Origin: Candidatus Obscuribacterales bacterium
GTDB taxonomy: Bacteria > Cyanobacteriota > Vampirovibrionia > Obscuribacterales > Obscuribacteraceae
NCBI GenBank assembly: GCA_019752635.1
Contig: JAIELX010000035.1
Span: 1-61,028 of the forward strand
DNA length: 61,028 nt
Direction of reading: 5' to 3'
Part shown: one piece after another, positions 9,789 to 18,594 of the stretch
Numbering within the stretch: position 1 is the stretch's first letter
Layout: every line of letters starts with the position of its first letter
The notes under the pieces: generated by a model
Seen by the model: the letters and a program-made list of their open reading frames with translations, nothing else
Told to the model about the DNA's origin: nothing
Databases searched by the model: none
Translations under genes and position numbers: made by a program

Positions 9789-10355
9789 TCAGGACTTGCA
9801 TTCGCCTCCACCTGTTGCGGTGGGACGCGGAGCCGCGGGAACCGGTGCCGCCGTCGATTCCTCTTCGCCCGACACCACCTGCGATGCCACAACAGTCATT
9901 GCGCTCACAGCCGTGGAATCGGAGGATACGGCGGGAACCGGTCGCACCAGGTTGTAGGACGGGTCGAAAGACTTCTTACCGTCCATAATCTTGAACACCG
10001 TGCAGACCTTCATCGCATGCTTCAGACCGTCCATCTGCGCGTCGGTCAACGGACCTTCCACGTCCAGGTGTTCCTTAAACCGCGGAATCTTTTTGCCACC
10101 GCCCGCAGGATCATCAATCTCGTCCATCGTCACGGTCACGCGGATGTGCGTGACCGGATAGCTCTTGTTAGAGGCGATGGACTCCGCGGTCATCGCGATG
10201 CACTCGGCCAAAGCCCCCATCAGGTGCTCTACCGGATTGGCGGCCGTGTCCCCACCCTTCGGCGCAGCAGCGTCCGCGATCCAGGAGTGCTGACGTGCCG
10301 TTGTCTTGTAGCGGAATGAATGGCCGACAACCTTCTCGGTAGTGACTGTCTTCAT
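9789..10355 (-). CDS. OsmC-family peroxide/hydroperoxide reductase-like protein
   Basis: 188 residues. The OsmC/YhfA fold is indicated by NPVEHLMGALAECIAMT, with the first redox cysteine on the central helix, and by KVCTVFKI with the second cysteine. Known family members reduce organic hydroperoxides using the two cysteines. A low-complexity Ala/Pro/Thr-rich tail of about 45 residues extends past the usual domain. The start is the ATG at 10355 with GGAG upstream. It lies in a minus-strand series with PPK2 and an MFS protein, separated from PPK2 by a hairpin, which fits a stress-related group. Confidence 0.85.
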   Translation of the reverse strand: MKTVTTEKVVGHSFRYKTTARQHSWIADAAAPKGGDTAANPVEHLMGALAECIAMTAESIASNKSYPVTHIRVTVTMDEIDDPAGGGKKIPRFKEHLDVEGPLTDAQMDGLKHAMKVCTVFKIMDGKKSFDPSYNLVRPVPAVSSDSTAVSAMTVVASQVVSGEEESTAAPVPAAPRPTATGGGECKS

Positions 10356-10371
10356 CACTGTGTCTCCATCG

Positions 10372-10417
10372 TGCGAGAGAGGGACGACTGTAGTCAGCCG
10401 CCTCGCTCTCTCTCGCA
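10372..10417. terminator. hairpin between PPK2 and OsmC genes
   Basis: Arms TGCGAGAGAG and CTCTCTCGCA form a 10-base-pair stem directly after the PPK2 stop. There is no T-tract, so it may be an mRNA-processing or stabilising hairpin rather than a full terminator. Confidence 0.65.
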
Positions 10418-11290
10418 TCAGTCGTTGTGCTTGAACCCGTCCGCCAACGCCGCTACCAGTGCTCGGTTGATCGTCTTGAGGACGTTCACCCGACTGGACC
10501 ACTTGTCCTCGCTACTGACGAGGTACCAGGGCGCGTACGGAGTGCCGGTGTAATGAAACATCTTGTTGGCAGCGACGGTGTAGTCGTCCCAATGCTCACG
10601 CGCCACCGCGTCGGAAGGGGACACCTTCCACGGCTTGTCGCGGGCACGGTCTTCGAAGCGACGCGCCTGCTCGTCCTTGGTGATATCCATCCACAGTTTC
10701 ACGACGACCGCACCTTGCCGGTGGAGAACCCACTCATACGAGCGAATCTCCGGGTAGGAGCGGTACAAAGTCTTCGGCCCGATGATCTTCATCACCGGTT
10801 CGACCAAAAGTCTTTCGGCCCAGCTGCGGTCGAACACCCGAATCTGCCCGACCCTGGGCATGCGATCGTCCTTCTGGAACCGCCACAGGTAGGGGTGCGC
10901 TGACTCCTCGTCCGTCGGCGGACCAATCGGAACCCAGAGAAACATCTTGGGGTCGAATCCGAGCCCTCCCCAGATGCGAAGCGCAGCGCCAGACTTGCCG
11001 GAGCCGTCACGTCCCTGAAGGACGATGATGACGGCGCGCTTGGCCTCTTCAAGCTTTCGGGCGAGCCCATTGAAGCGCTCTTCCTGCTTCTTGAGCTTCT
11101 TCTCGTATTTCTTGCGGCTCTCGATCCGCCTCGAGTGGTCGATCACCGAGAGGTAATCCGGTGCCGGCTGATCTTCGCCGCAGTGTTCGGTAGGCGGAGT
11201 CGTGACCCGGTCCACTCGGATGACACCACCCTTCAGGACTTGATAGTCCGTGCCCTCAACGGGCACCACAATTTTTTTCTTATCACCCAT
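10418..11290 (-). CDS. ppk2: polyphosphate kinase 2 family protein
   Basis: 290 residues. Family marks: Walker A-type GRDGSGKSG, then YLWRFQKDDRMPRVGQI, then VFDRSWAERLLVE, a late WDDYTVAANKM and APWYLVSSEDKW. PPK2 enzymes transfer phosphate between polyphosphate and nucleotides (NMP, NDP). The usual tyrosine in FDRSWYER is alanine here. The ATG overlaps the stop of the upstream MFS gene by 8 bases, and its AAGGAG lies inside that gene, so the two are translationally coupled. Polyphosphate use in this neighbourhood fits stress or phosphate storage physiology. Confidence 0.9.
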   Translation of the reverse strand: MGDKKKIVVPVEGTDYQVLKGGVIRVDRVTTPPTEHCGEDQPAPDYLSVIDHSRRIESRKKYEKKLKKQEERFNGLARKLEEAKRAVIIVLQGRDGSGKSGAALRIWGGLGFDPKMFLWVPIGPPTDEESAHPYLWRFQKDDRMPRVGQIRVFDRSWAERLLVEPVMKIIGPKTLYRSYPEIRSYEWVLHRQGAVVVKLWMDITKDEQARRFEDRARDKPWKVSPSDAVAREHWDDYTVAANKMFHYTGTPYAPWYLVSSEDKWSSRVNVLKTINRALVAALADGFKHND

Positions 11291-12536
11291 CTTGCTTGCT
11301 CCTTGCGAGCACATACAACACGGCGGCGATCAGGGTGGCGAATGCACACAGTGCCAGCGCACGCGGGGCGCCAATCAAGTCGGCTACATGCCCGACCAGG
11401 AGGCTTCCGAACGGCACAGCGCCCATGAGGACCGACGTGTACAGGCTCATTACTCTGCCGCGGAAGTCTTGCGGCACGTTCAGTTGCAGGTAGGAATTGC
11501 TGCTGCCCAGCTGAATGGCGATAGACCCGCTCAGCAAAGCTGCCGCGCCCAACAAGAGCGGGAAACTGTTAGACAGCGCGAACAGAAGAAGGAAAACTCC
11601 GGGCGCCAGACTGCTAATCGCGATAATTCGCGGCAACAGCTCCTTGCGCCCTCGACTTGCCAGCACGAGATTGCCCAGCATCGAACCGATCGCGGCCGCG
11701 GCCGTCAGCAAACCCAGCTCAATGGCGGTTCCGCCAAGAACCTTGTCCACCATCACAGGCAGCATGATTGCGTACTGGAATGCGAAGAAGCTGGTTGACG
11801 CGGTGAGCAGGATGACGTTGCGAAGTGCGGGAGTGGTGCAGACCAACCTCAATCCGCTGCGCAACGAGGCTCCCGCGCCCTCCGTCGAACTCTGCTTCAC
11901 GCGCGGCTTCACACTCTTGCCCAAGAGGCTCAAGCTTATCAACGCCGCCAGGAAACTGATTCCGTTGAGGGCAAAACACACCGCGTCGCCCGCCAGCGGC
12001 AACAAGATAGCTGCCAGCGCCGGACCAAGGAGGCGAGTAGTCTGAAAAATCATCGAGTTCAGACTGACTGCATTCACCGTGTCATCTGCTCCGACTACGT
12101 CGAACACGAACGCCTGTCGGCAAGGCAGTTCTATCGCGTTTACGAGACCTTGCGCGAATCCGAACGCAAGAATCAGCCCGAAGCTGATGAAGCCGCTAAA
12201 CGTCAACGCCGCTAATGTTACGGCCAGTAGAAATCCAGCGACTTGCGCCACCATCAGAATCCGCCGACGGTCGAACCGATCCGCCACAAGACCGCCCAAC
12301 ATTCCCAGAAGCAGCGCCGGAAGGTACGTAGCCATCGCGGTCAGACCGAGCTTGCTGGCGGATTGAGTGATGCTGTACGTGGTCCATGCCAATGCCACAG
12401 CCTGTAGCTGAGACCCTGTCATGCTGATGATGTGACCAATAGCGTAGGTGCGGTAGGCTGGATTCTTCAACGAACGAAAAGTTTGCCCGAACTCACTTCG
12501 AATCTTTGCGAGGAGTCGGGGGATGAACCCGGTCAT
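11283..12536 (-). CDS. MFS exporter (EntS/MFS_3-like)
   Basis: 417 residues, about 12 membrane segments, with the MFS loop motif GGLVADRFDRRR after the second segment. The N-terminus (RTYAIGHIISMTGSQLQAVALAW) resembles the EntS-type group, which exports siderophores, drugs and similar small molecules. Its substrate here is unknown. The ATG at 12536 follows AAGGAGG by 5 bases; a longer frame upstream lacks a ribosome binding site. It is the first gene of the MFS, PPK2, OsmC series. Confidence 0.85.
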   Translation of the reverse strand: MTGFIPRLLAKIRSEFGQTFRSLKNPAYRTYAIGHIISMTGSQLQAVALAWTTYSITQSASKLGLTAMATYLPALLLGMLGGLVADRFDRRRILMVAQVAGFLLAVTLAALTFSGFISFGLILAFGFAQGLVNAIELPCRQAFVFDVVGADDTVNAVSLNSMIFQTTRLLGPALAAILLPLAGDAVCFALNGISFLAALISLSLLGKSVKPRVKQSSTEGAGASLRSGLRLVCTTPALRNVILLTASTSFFAFQYAIMLPVMVDKVLGGTAIELGLLTAAAAIGSMLGNLVLASRGRKELLPRIIAISSLAPGVFLLLFALSNSFPLLLGAAALLSGSIAIQLGSSNSYLQLNVPQDFRGRVMSLYTSVLMGAVPFGSLLVGHVADLIGAPRALALCAFATLIAAVLYVLARSKQDG

Positions 12537-13518
12537 TACCGCCTCCTTCGTGAGGCTTACGTAGCGGGAAAGTCGTGCTTGCGATGACAATGCAAGTCAC
12601 AACAATCGACAGGCGAAAGGGATGTTGAGATACACAGCGCATTAATCGCTTCGTGTAAGCCCAATCAACCGTCCGTGTCGCCCGTATCTAGTGCCTGAAT
12701 CTCAAAAGGAAAAAAGAAGAATTAGATCTCTGAAGCTATCGCAAAGGCTTTATTAATAACAAGGCTGCCAAGAGTCAAATGTGCTAAGAGTCCGGTCATT
12801 AGCAGCGATTCATTCAACTCCGCACAAGTAGCCTGTTTGAGGATAGCGGAGTCTGTGAAGCAGCTAACCTGCAACGAATTTGGGTTACAGGCAACTTTAT
12901 CGAATCGCGTAGGTTGCGCGAACGTTGACACACGGCGCATTAGCACACTGTCATCTCCAGCTCCGCGTCACGTCTAACCGATCCTGTCTCGTCTTGCCCG
13001 CGCCGTTGCCTAGACCAAATCACGATCGTCTTGCGGATTGAGTTCAACTGCATAGCTGCGACGAAAGGCTTGCGCAACCATTCGGTAACGCATTTTTTCC
13101 ACTCGCCGGAAAGTTCCAGCATGTCTTGTCATTTGGTCATTGTCACTTGAGTCTACGCAATTTAAGGTTGCCTGCGAACAGCTTTGTACGGTTGCAGTAG
13201 TGGACAAACCGTCGGCTCTAATCCAGAATTCAAAGTTCTGCAAGCTTCGAGGTGGCATGTTCGTCAAAAATTCGAATGAATCAACAGCTTCGTTACGGAT
13301 TACAAAGGCGTTTTCTATGAACCACGCCTAATGGAATACATAGTTCATATCCACCCAGCGGCAGAAGAAAAAGATAGCTATGACCAGGCCGAAAAACAGC
13401 CAGAACAGTTGTACGAATGTAAGTTCTTCAGGGTCGATCATCTATAATCAGCAGTTCAGTTCGCGGCCTATCTACAAAAGCGCCCTCCTAATTCAATCAT
13501 TAAGTACTGACAACCGCA
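12537..13518. other. non-coding stretch
   Basis: About 980 bases with only short frames on either strand (for example 12722-12946 minus and 13140-13331 plus). None has a ribosome binding site or recognisable product. I see no repeat, tRNA or clear promoter, although the promoter of the MFS-PPK2-OsmC series should lie near 12540-12700. Confidence 0.5.
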
Positions 13519-13983
13519 ATGAGCAAAAAAACAAAAGAATCAAAAGACGCACCGTCGAAAGGGGTAAATACAGTGGCTAACCAACCAAAACCGATTGGAC
13601 TTTTTCTTTGCGAAAGAATCCTGCGCGATGTTTTGAGACCCGATGCAATCTCCTGCATCAATATTCACAACCAAATGGCCGTACAAGCCTTCCCGGCTAT
13701 TGTTCCCCTAGTATTCGCCTACTCCGAAGTCACCGGTTCCACCGAAGAGTTCACCTATCAGTTCAAGTTCCTCGACAAGTCCGGACAAACATTGGCCGTT
13801 TCCAACGTCCAAAAAGTAGCTCCGCTACCGAGTAAAACAATGACCCACAAACTGATCGGTGCATTCCAGGGACTGATTTTTCAGGAAGATGGCGGCTACC
13901 AGCTCGTCCTTTCGCTTGACGGCGAAGATGTAGGCTCCATGACATTCCAAGTAGTTCATGTTCCTGCCGAAGTAACAGTCTAA
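13519..13983 (+). CDS. hypothetical protein resembling the DUF6941 type
   Basis: 154 residues. After a lysine-rich N-terminus comes a compact domain beginning PIGLFLCERILRDVLRPDAISCIN, with beta-rich hydrophobic patches through FPAIVPLVFAYSEVTG and YQFKFLD. This recalls the DUF6941 family (an LxCE or LxCD start, then SLIxI and an FPA motif), but the match is from memory. Two starts are possible: ATG at 13519 with no clear ribosome binding site, or GTG at 13573 with AAAGGGG 8 bases upstream. A terminator follows at once. Confidence 0.65.
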   Translation: MSKKTKESKDAPSKGVNTVANQPKPIGLFLCERILRDVLRPDAISCINIHNQMAVQAFPAIVPLVFAYSEVTGSTEEFTYQFKFLDKSGQTLAVSNVQKVAPLPSKTMTHKLIGAFQGLIFQEDGGYQLVLSLDGEDVGSMTFQVVHVPAEVTV

Positions 13984-14005
13984 TCGTACGAAAGTACCCG
14001 GTTAT

Positions 14006-14036
14006 AAGACTCGTCGTGTTCATCACGGCGAGTCTT
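14006..14036. terminator. bidirectional terminator
   Basis: Stem of AAGACTCG, T, CGTG against CACG, G, CGAGTCTT with loop TTCAT and T-rich 3' flank. It sits between the convergent ends of the 13519 gene and the 14051 gene. Confidence 0.85.
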
Positions 14037-14050
14037 TCCGCTTTCCGGGT

Positions 14051-16360
14051 CTAAGGTTTCGCCTTTGTGGCATTTTTACGCGAAAAGGCCGCTCCCTTCA
14101 TTCGCGAAAGCTTCGCCTCAGCCTCCTTCACCTGGGGAAAATCGGCGTAGTACCGTTGCAACTGAGCAAGAACCAATCGCATTTCAGATTGCTTGGCTTC
14201 AGCCTCAGCCACACGATACTTTGTCCAGAGCGCCTGCCAACAAGCGGGATCGAACATCAGGGCTTGATTAACAAAGCGAAGTCCATCGACAGTTTTTCCC
14301 GACTTCACCAGCGCACTACCGAGCGCAGCGTAAATGGTGGCATCACCGGCCGCCCTGGCAAAGGCTCTCTTCAACAAGTTTTGTGATGAAACCAGATCAG
14401 TGTTGCTACGCGGAGCGTTCAAATGAAACATGGACCACCGCGCCAGGACCTGTCCTTCCACCAACCTGTTCTTTGACTCTGCCGCTATTTGACTGGCTCG
14501 CTCATAATCCTTAACCGCCGCCTCTAACCACTTAGTGTCCTTTGTTTGTTGAAATCGATCGGCATAGCACCCTGCTATTCGGGACAGAGCCAACGCCTCT
14601 CCCGCTTGAATCCGCTCAGCACGCGCGATTTCAATCACCTTTTCATACTCTTTCAGAGCCTCTTCGACGTTGGAGCTTTTCAGGTATGCTCGGTCTAACT
14701 CGTTCAAGCGAGCCGCAAATTGATCAAACTTCTCAGAGTCTGCAGGCTGCTCGACTATGAGGCGCTCGTTGCGATAATCAATGGAAATTCGCGACTTTGC
14801 CCAGAGCGGATTGCCCAACGTACCCAGCGATTTCGCCGAGAACAGACCAGCCGTCCCGGGCTTGTTGTCCGGTTGAACAACGAAAACTGGATCCGTTACC
14901 GACACCGGTCCTATCTCCAAAACTTTGAATTTGACGGCCCCGATTTCTACCGGCTTACCGTCCAAACCAAAGATGGTGCCTACAGGAAGCACCGGACCTG
15001 TATCGAGCTTGTCGGCGACTCTGCGAGGCAAGTTGTTGAAGGCCGCGCCTGTATCGACCAGAAAATTAACTTCCTGCCGACGATCAATTTTTCCCTTCAC
15101 CACTAATGCCGAAGAGCCAAACACCGGGGAAGTGCCAATAACTTTCGCACCGCTAGGCACAACTACTGCGTCGGGGTCGCTCAGTACGAGTTTCTTGTTT
15201 TGATAGTCAATACTGACATAAAATCGTCTTAAAACATTCGACCCTATTAGCCCGGCGGGACGCTGTCCAATGGCAGTTGCGAAGGACGACAAGTCTTTCA
15301 CCAGGGCCGAAGCATCCTCAACGTTCACATCACCCAACTTTAGTTTGGCAATCTTGGTGTAACTAAGAGAAACGGCTTTGGCACCGGAGGTTACATTAAA
15401 GGTCGAGGCTGCCAGAGGACCAATTGACTGCGCGACACGAGAATCCAAAACAGTTTGACTGGCACCGGTATCAATAATAAATCGCGCTTCCGGCATGTCG
15501 TTAATTCTCGCATTCACGACTATCTCGTTGCCGAGATATTCAAATGGCAAGACAACCGGATTATCAACGATTCCAGCGACCTTACTTGCAGGCGGCATCA
15601 CAAAGGACTCATCAGCCACGGTATCATCCATGGTGACAGATTGCAGAATTGTTTCAGTTACCGGTTTACTATCCGCAAACTCAATCATCTTGAATGGAGT
15701 CGGCATTCCGTCTACTGTTCGATAATCCGAGTAATCCACGCCTTTGATTATTTCGTTGCCTTGCTCACTATCGTGTCCTTGAAACTCGCAACGAGTCACC
15801 AGCTTAGAGAGCGGATCAACGTAAAATACTGTCCACGTCCCCCGGGCAGGAATTAGCTTCAAAACCTCACAGAGCTTTCCATTGACCAGCTTGCTCGGCA
15901 AGACTTCAAACTTTGTTGTCGGATCGATCATATCGACCAGTGCATTCAGACCATGCTTCAATTCATCGGCGATTCGCTTCGTGCTTGTGGGCGGACTCGG
16001 AGCGATCCAACCGCCGTTGTTGGTCCAGGCAACCTTGCCATCATATGCAAGAACGTTACGGTTGCCAAGCACAGCCGTTTCCACGCGCATCTTGTTCCCT
16101 TTGCTCAATACCTCGCAGTCAAACTCGTTTGACGCTGCCGAGAGGCTAGACTTCGAGACAAGCCTGCCAATGCTCCGCGTGCCCCGCTCTGAGTTTTCAT
16201 GTATCAGCTTTGCACCGCCATAGGCCGCAGCAACCTGTCTCGCCAGGTCCAGTCCGCTAGTCGCCGCAGCATCAACTGGAAATGCAGTCAAGGAAAGTCC
16301 AAGCGCTAAAACCGATAGAACTCGTGAAGGATGCGAATTTGAAGGTCGCGGTCTTGGCAT
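14051..16360 (-). CDS. secreted protein with two retropepsin-like aspartyl protease domains and TPR tail
   Basis: 769 residues from the ATG at 16360, which follows AGAGGA and opens a good signal peptide (VLSVLALGLSLTAFPVDA). A longer frame from a GTG at 16402 is possible. About 30-260 is a LolA/outer-membrane-lipoprotein-like region (EVLSKGNKMRVE, VDYSDYRTVDGMPTPFKM). Two clan AA aspartyl-protease units follow: FIIDTGASQTVLD (D297) with a later GLIGSNVLRRF, and FLVDTGAAFNNLP (D436) with GTLGNPLW. In bacterial retropepsins one DTG per unit dimerises, so the pair could form one active site. The last 200 residues look like tetratricopeptide helices. The substrate is unknown. Confidence 0.8.
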   Translation of the reverse strand: MPRPRPSNSHPSRVLSVLALGLSLTAFPVDAAATSGLDLARQVAAAYGGAKLIHENSERGTRSIGRLVSKSSLSAASNEFDCEVLSKGNKMRVETAVLGNRNVLAYDGKVAWTNNGGWIAPSPPTSTKRIADELKHGLNALVDMIDPTTKFEVLPSKLVNGKLCEVLKLIPARGTWTVFYVDPLSKLVTRCEFQGHDSEQGNEIIKGVDYSDYRTVDGMPTPFKMIEFADSKPVTETILQSVTMDDTVADESFVMPPASKVAGIVDNPVVLPFEYLGNEIVVNARINDMPEARFIIDTGASQTVLDSRVAQSIGPLAASTFNVTSGAKAVSLSYTKIAKLKLGDVNVEDASALVKDLSSFATAIGQRPAGLIGSNVLRRFYVSIDYQNKKLVLSDPDAVVVPSGAKVIGTSPVFGSSALVVKGKIDRRQEVNFLVDTGAAFNNLPRRVADKLDTGPVLPVGTIFGLDGKPVEIGAVKFKVLEIGPVSVTDPVFVVQPDNKPGTAGLFSAKSLGTLGNPLWAKSRISIDYRNERLIVEQPADSEKFDQFAARLNELDRAYLKSSNVEEALKEYEKVIEIARAERIQAGEALALSRIAGCYADRFQQTKDTKWLEAAVKDYERASQIAAESKNRLVEGQVLARWSMFHLNAPRSNTDLVSSQNLLKRAFARAAGDATIYAALGSALVKSGKTVDGLRFVNQALMFDPACWQALWTKYRVAEAEAKQSEMRLVLAQLQRYYADFPQVKEAEAKLSRMKGAAFSRKNATKAKP

Positions 16361-16517
16361 CAAAGCAACCAATCCTCTAAAAACCCGCCTGCTCAGAGCC
16401 ACTTCACTCGGAACACCGTAAAACGCATTATCCCAGAAAAATGCTTTATCTTTTTAGCGGGTGGGGGGAAATAGCGTTCCCTGGCACGATAATAATGGAG
16501 CATCGTTGGAGGACCCC

Positions 16518-17399
16518 ATGAGATCGAGCACTGAGACACGGGTTATTGAAACCATCGCCGACATGCGAGTCTGGCGTGAATCGGTGCGCCAGCCTGGCGA
16601 GAAAGGCAAACCGCAGGTAGGGCTTGTTCCCACCATGGGAGCCCTTCATGACGGTCACATGACCCTGGTGCGCAAAGCCGTTAGAGAATGTCGACACGTC
16701 GTCGTTTCGATATTTGTAAATCCGATGCAGTTCGGTCCCAACGAAGATTTTGATCGCTACCCGCGAACTTTCGAAAATGACATCCAACTAGTACGCGAGG
16801 CCGGTGCCGAAGTTGTTTTTCACCCGGCAGTAACCCAACTCTATCCCGACGGGCACGGAGTCGCCACCAAAGTAGTCGCGCCCGGTGAATTAACCGAAAG
16901 ACTGTGCGGTCAGCACAGACCCGGGCACTTCACCGGCGTCACCACCGTAGTCCTGAAGCTGTTTTCCATCATGCAGCCCGACGTGGCCTACTTCGGCGAG
17001 AAAGACTTTCAACAGTTGACCATCATCAAGCGCATGAGCAAAGATCTCGACCTGCCGCTGGATATAGTCGGAGTGCCCACCGTACGAGAGATTGATGGAC
17101 TGGCACTTAGTTCGCGCAATGTCAATCTCACTTCCACTGAACGCAAACGTGCGTCGGAACTCTACAAGACACTCTGTTTTGTTCGAGAGGAATCGCTGTC
17201 CGGGCGCCGCACACTTGAAGAAGTGCTGCACGTTGCAGGAGACCGGCTAAACAAGATGCCGGAATTTTCCCTTCAGTATTTGGAGGCTTGCGATCCCATA
17301 ACGCTAGCCCCTCTGAAAACCGCTCAAACACCTATGGTGATCCTGGTGGCCGCCAAGCTCGGCAGTGTCAGGTTAATAGATAATTTGCTCGTCACCTGA
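16518..17399 (+). CDS. panC: pantothenate synthetase
   Basis: 293 residues, normal family length. It joins pantoate and beta-alanine with ATP to make pantothenate for coenzyme A. Sequence marks: VPTMGALHDGHMTLV (HIGH-like), VSIFVNPMQFGPNEDFDRYPR, the pantoate/ATP region FSIMQPDVAYFGEKDFQQ and GLALSSRN. The start is the ATG at 16518 with GGAGG upstream; a longer frame from 16461 lacks one. It is convergent with a KARI-like gene 10 bases past its end. No panB or panE is seen in the window. Confidence 0.97.
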   Translation: MRSSTETRVIETIADMRVWRESVRQPGEKGKPQVGLVPTMGALHDGHMTLVRKAVRECRHVVVSIFVNPMQFGPNEDFDRYPRTFENDIQLVREAGAEVVFHPAVTQLYPDGHGVATKVVAPGELTERLCGQHRPGHFTGVTTVVLKLFSIMQPDVAYFGEKDFQQLTIIKRMSKDLDLPLDIVGVPTVREIDGLALSSRNVNLTSTERKRASELYKTLCFVREESLSGRRTLEEVLHVAGDRLNKMPEFSLQYLEACDPITLAPLKTAQTPMVILVAAKLGSVRLIDNLLVT

Positions 17400-17409
17400 T
17401 TCAGGTGGA

Positions 17410-18393
17410 TTAGAAATTTACTTTCTCTTTCAGCTCCCGTCCTGTACGAGCCAGCCTTGAATGGCGCTCTGAGCGCATCAGGTCCCTTACCGTATTCGAA
17501 CCATTGGCAGTATCACGAAGGAACTGCTCCGCAAATGCACCGGTTTCAATTCGTTCTAGAATTCCATCGAGAGCGTGCTTAGTCGCGCCATTGATAATTT
17601 CCGGACCAGCAATCGCACTGCCATACTTCGCAGTGTTCGATATTGCTTCTCGCATACCGTCTACTCCGCGAGTGAACAAGAGATCGGCAATCAACTTCAC
17701 TTCTTTCAAACAGGAAATGTAAGCCAATTCACTTTGATAACCTTTGGCCACCAAGGTATCAAAACTGGCTTTGATTAGCTCCGGCATGCCGCCGCAAAGC
17801 ACGGCCTGCTCACAAAACAAATCGGTAATCGTTTCCTCGGCAAAGGTTGTTCTAATTGCACCAGCCCTGGTGCATCCCACCGCATATGCGTACGCCAGAC
17901 ACCGCTCCCAGGCCTTGCCACTACTATCTTGGTCTACCGCCACAAGCGCGGGCAACCCGGCGCCTTCCTGGTATAACGATCGCAGTTGCCGGCCCGGGCC
18001 CGTGGGTGCAACCAACAGAACATCAGAATCGGAAGGAAGAACGATCATTTTATGGTGGACCACAAAACCATGCGCAAAGACGAAGGCGACAGACTTTTTG
18101 AGATGCGGCGCAACAGATTCGCTGTAAACCGTCGGCGCATGCTCGTCCGGCAAAAGCATTGCAATCAAATCAGCAGACGCTGCAACCTCCCGCATGTCAA
18201 GCGGTTCGAACCCGTCCTCTTTTGCAACATCTTTTGCTTTACTACTCTTTCTCGCGCCGACAATGACATTGAGCCCGCTGTCACGAAGGTTGAGAGCATG
18301 GGCCCGGCCTTGATTTCCGTAGCCAATCACCCCCAAGATTAATTCTCTTAAGGATGTCATACCTGTGTTATTGTCGTAGTAAATGGTAGCCAT
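17410..18393 (-). CDS. ketol-acid reductoisomerase homologue with altered active site
   Basis: 327 residues, typical class I KARI length. Clear homology: GVIGYGNQGRAHALNLRDSG (dinucleotide site), FAHGF with H108, TTFAEETITDLFCEQAVLCGG with D191 and E195, E231 and ISNTAKYG with S252. Two residues that are catalytic or metal-binding in class I KARI differ. The lysine of APKGPGH (usual K130) is T131 in APTGPGRQ, and the first glutamate of the C-terminal pair (usual E226) is S227. Ordinary IlvC activity is therefore doubtful. Because IlvC can reduce ketopantoate in some bacteria, and panC lies convergent next door, a reductase-only role in pantoate synthesis is a reasonable guess. No ribosome binding site is evident. 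Confidence 0.85.
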   Translation of the reverse strand: MATIYYDNNTGMTSLRELILGVIGYGNQGRAHALNLRDSGLNVIVGARKSSKAKDVAKEDGFEPLDMREVAASADLIAMLLPDEHAPTVYSESVAPHLKKSVAFVFAHGFVVHHKMIVLPSDSDVLLVAPTGPGRQLRSLYQEGAGLPALVAVDQDSSGKAWERCLAYAYAVGCTRAGAIRTTFAEETITDLFCEQAVLCGGMPELIKASFDTLVAKGYQSELAYISCLKEVKLIADLLFTRGVDGMREAISNTAKYGSAIAGPEIINGATKHALDGILERIETGAFAEQFLRDTANGSNTVRDLMRSERHSRLARTGRELKEKVNF

Positions 18394-18594
18394 GATTTAT
18401 TCGCAATATAAGTACTGAAGCCGCTTTTGCATATCTGATCGCAGTCCTGAATTTTACTACTCTTGAGCTCCTGCGATTAAAGGTTTGTTAGTAAATGTTG
18501 TACTTCTCTCACTTCCTGACTATTCTCTTAGTTGGACCTAATGTAGCGGCTCCGATTCCAAACGAGCGGAGTCCGATAAGACAGAGGTGGCGTC

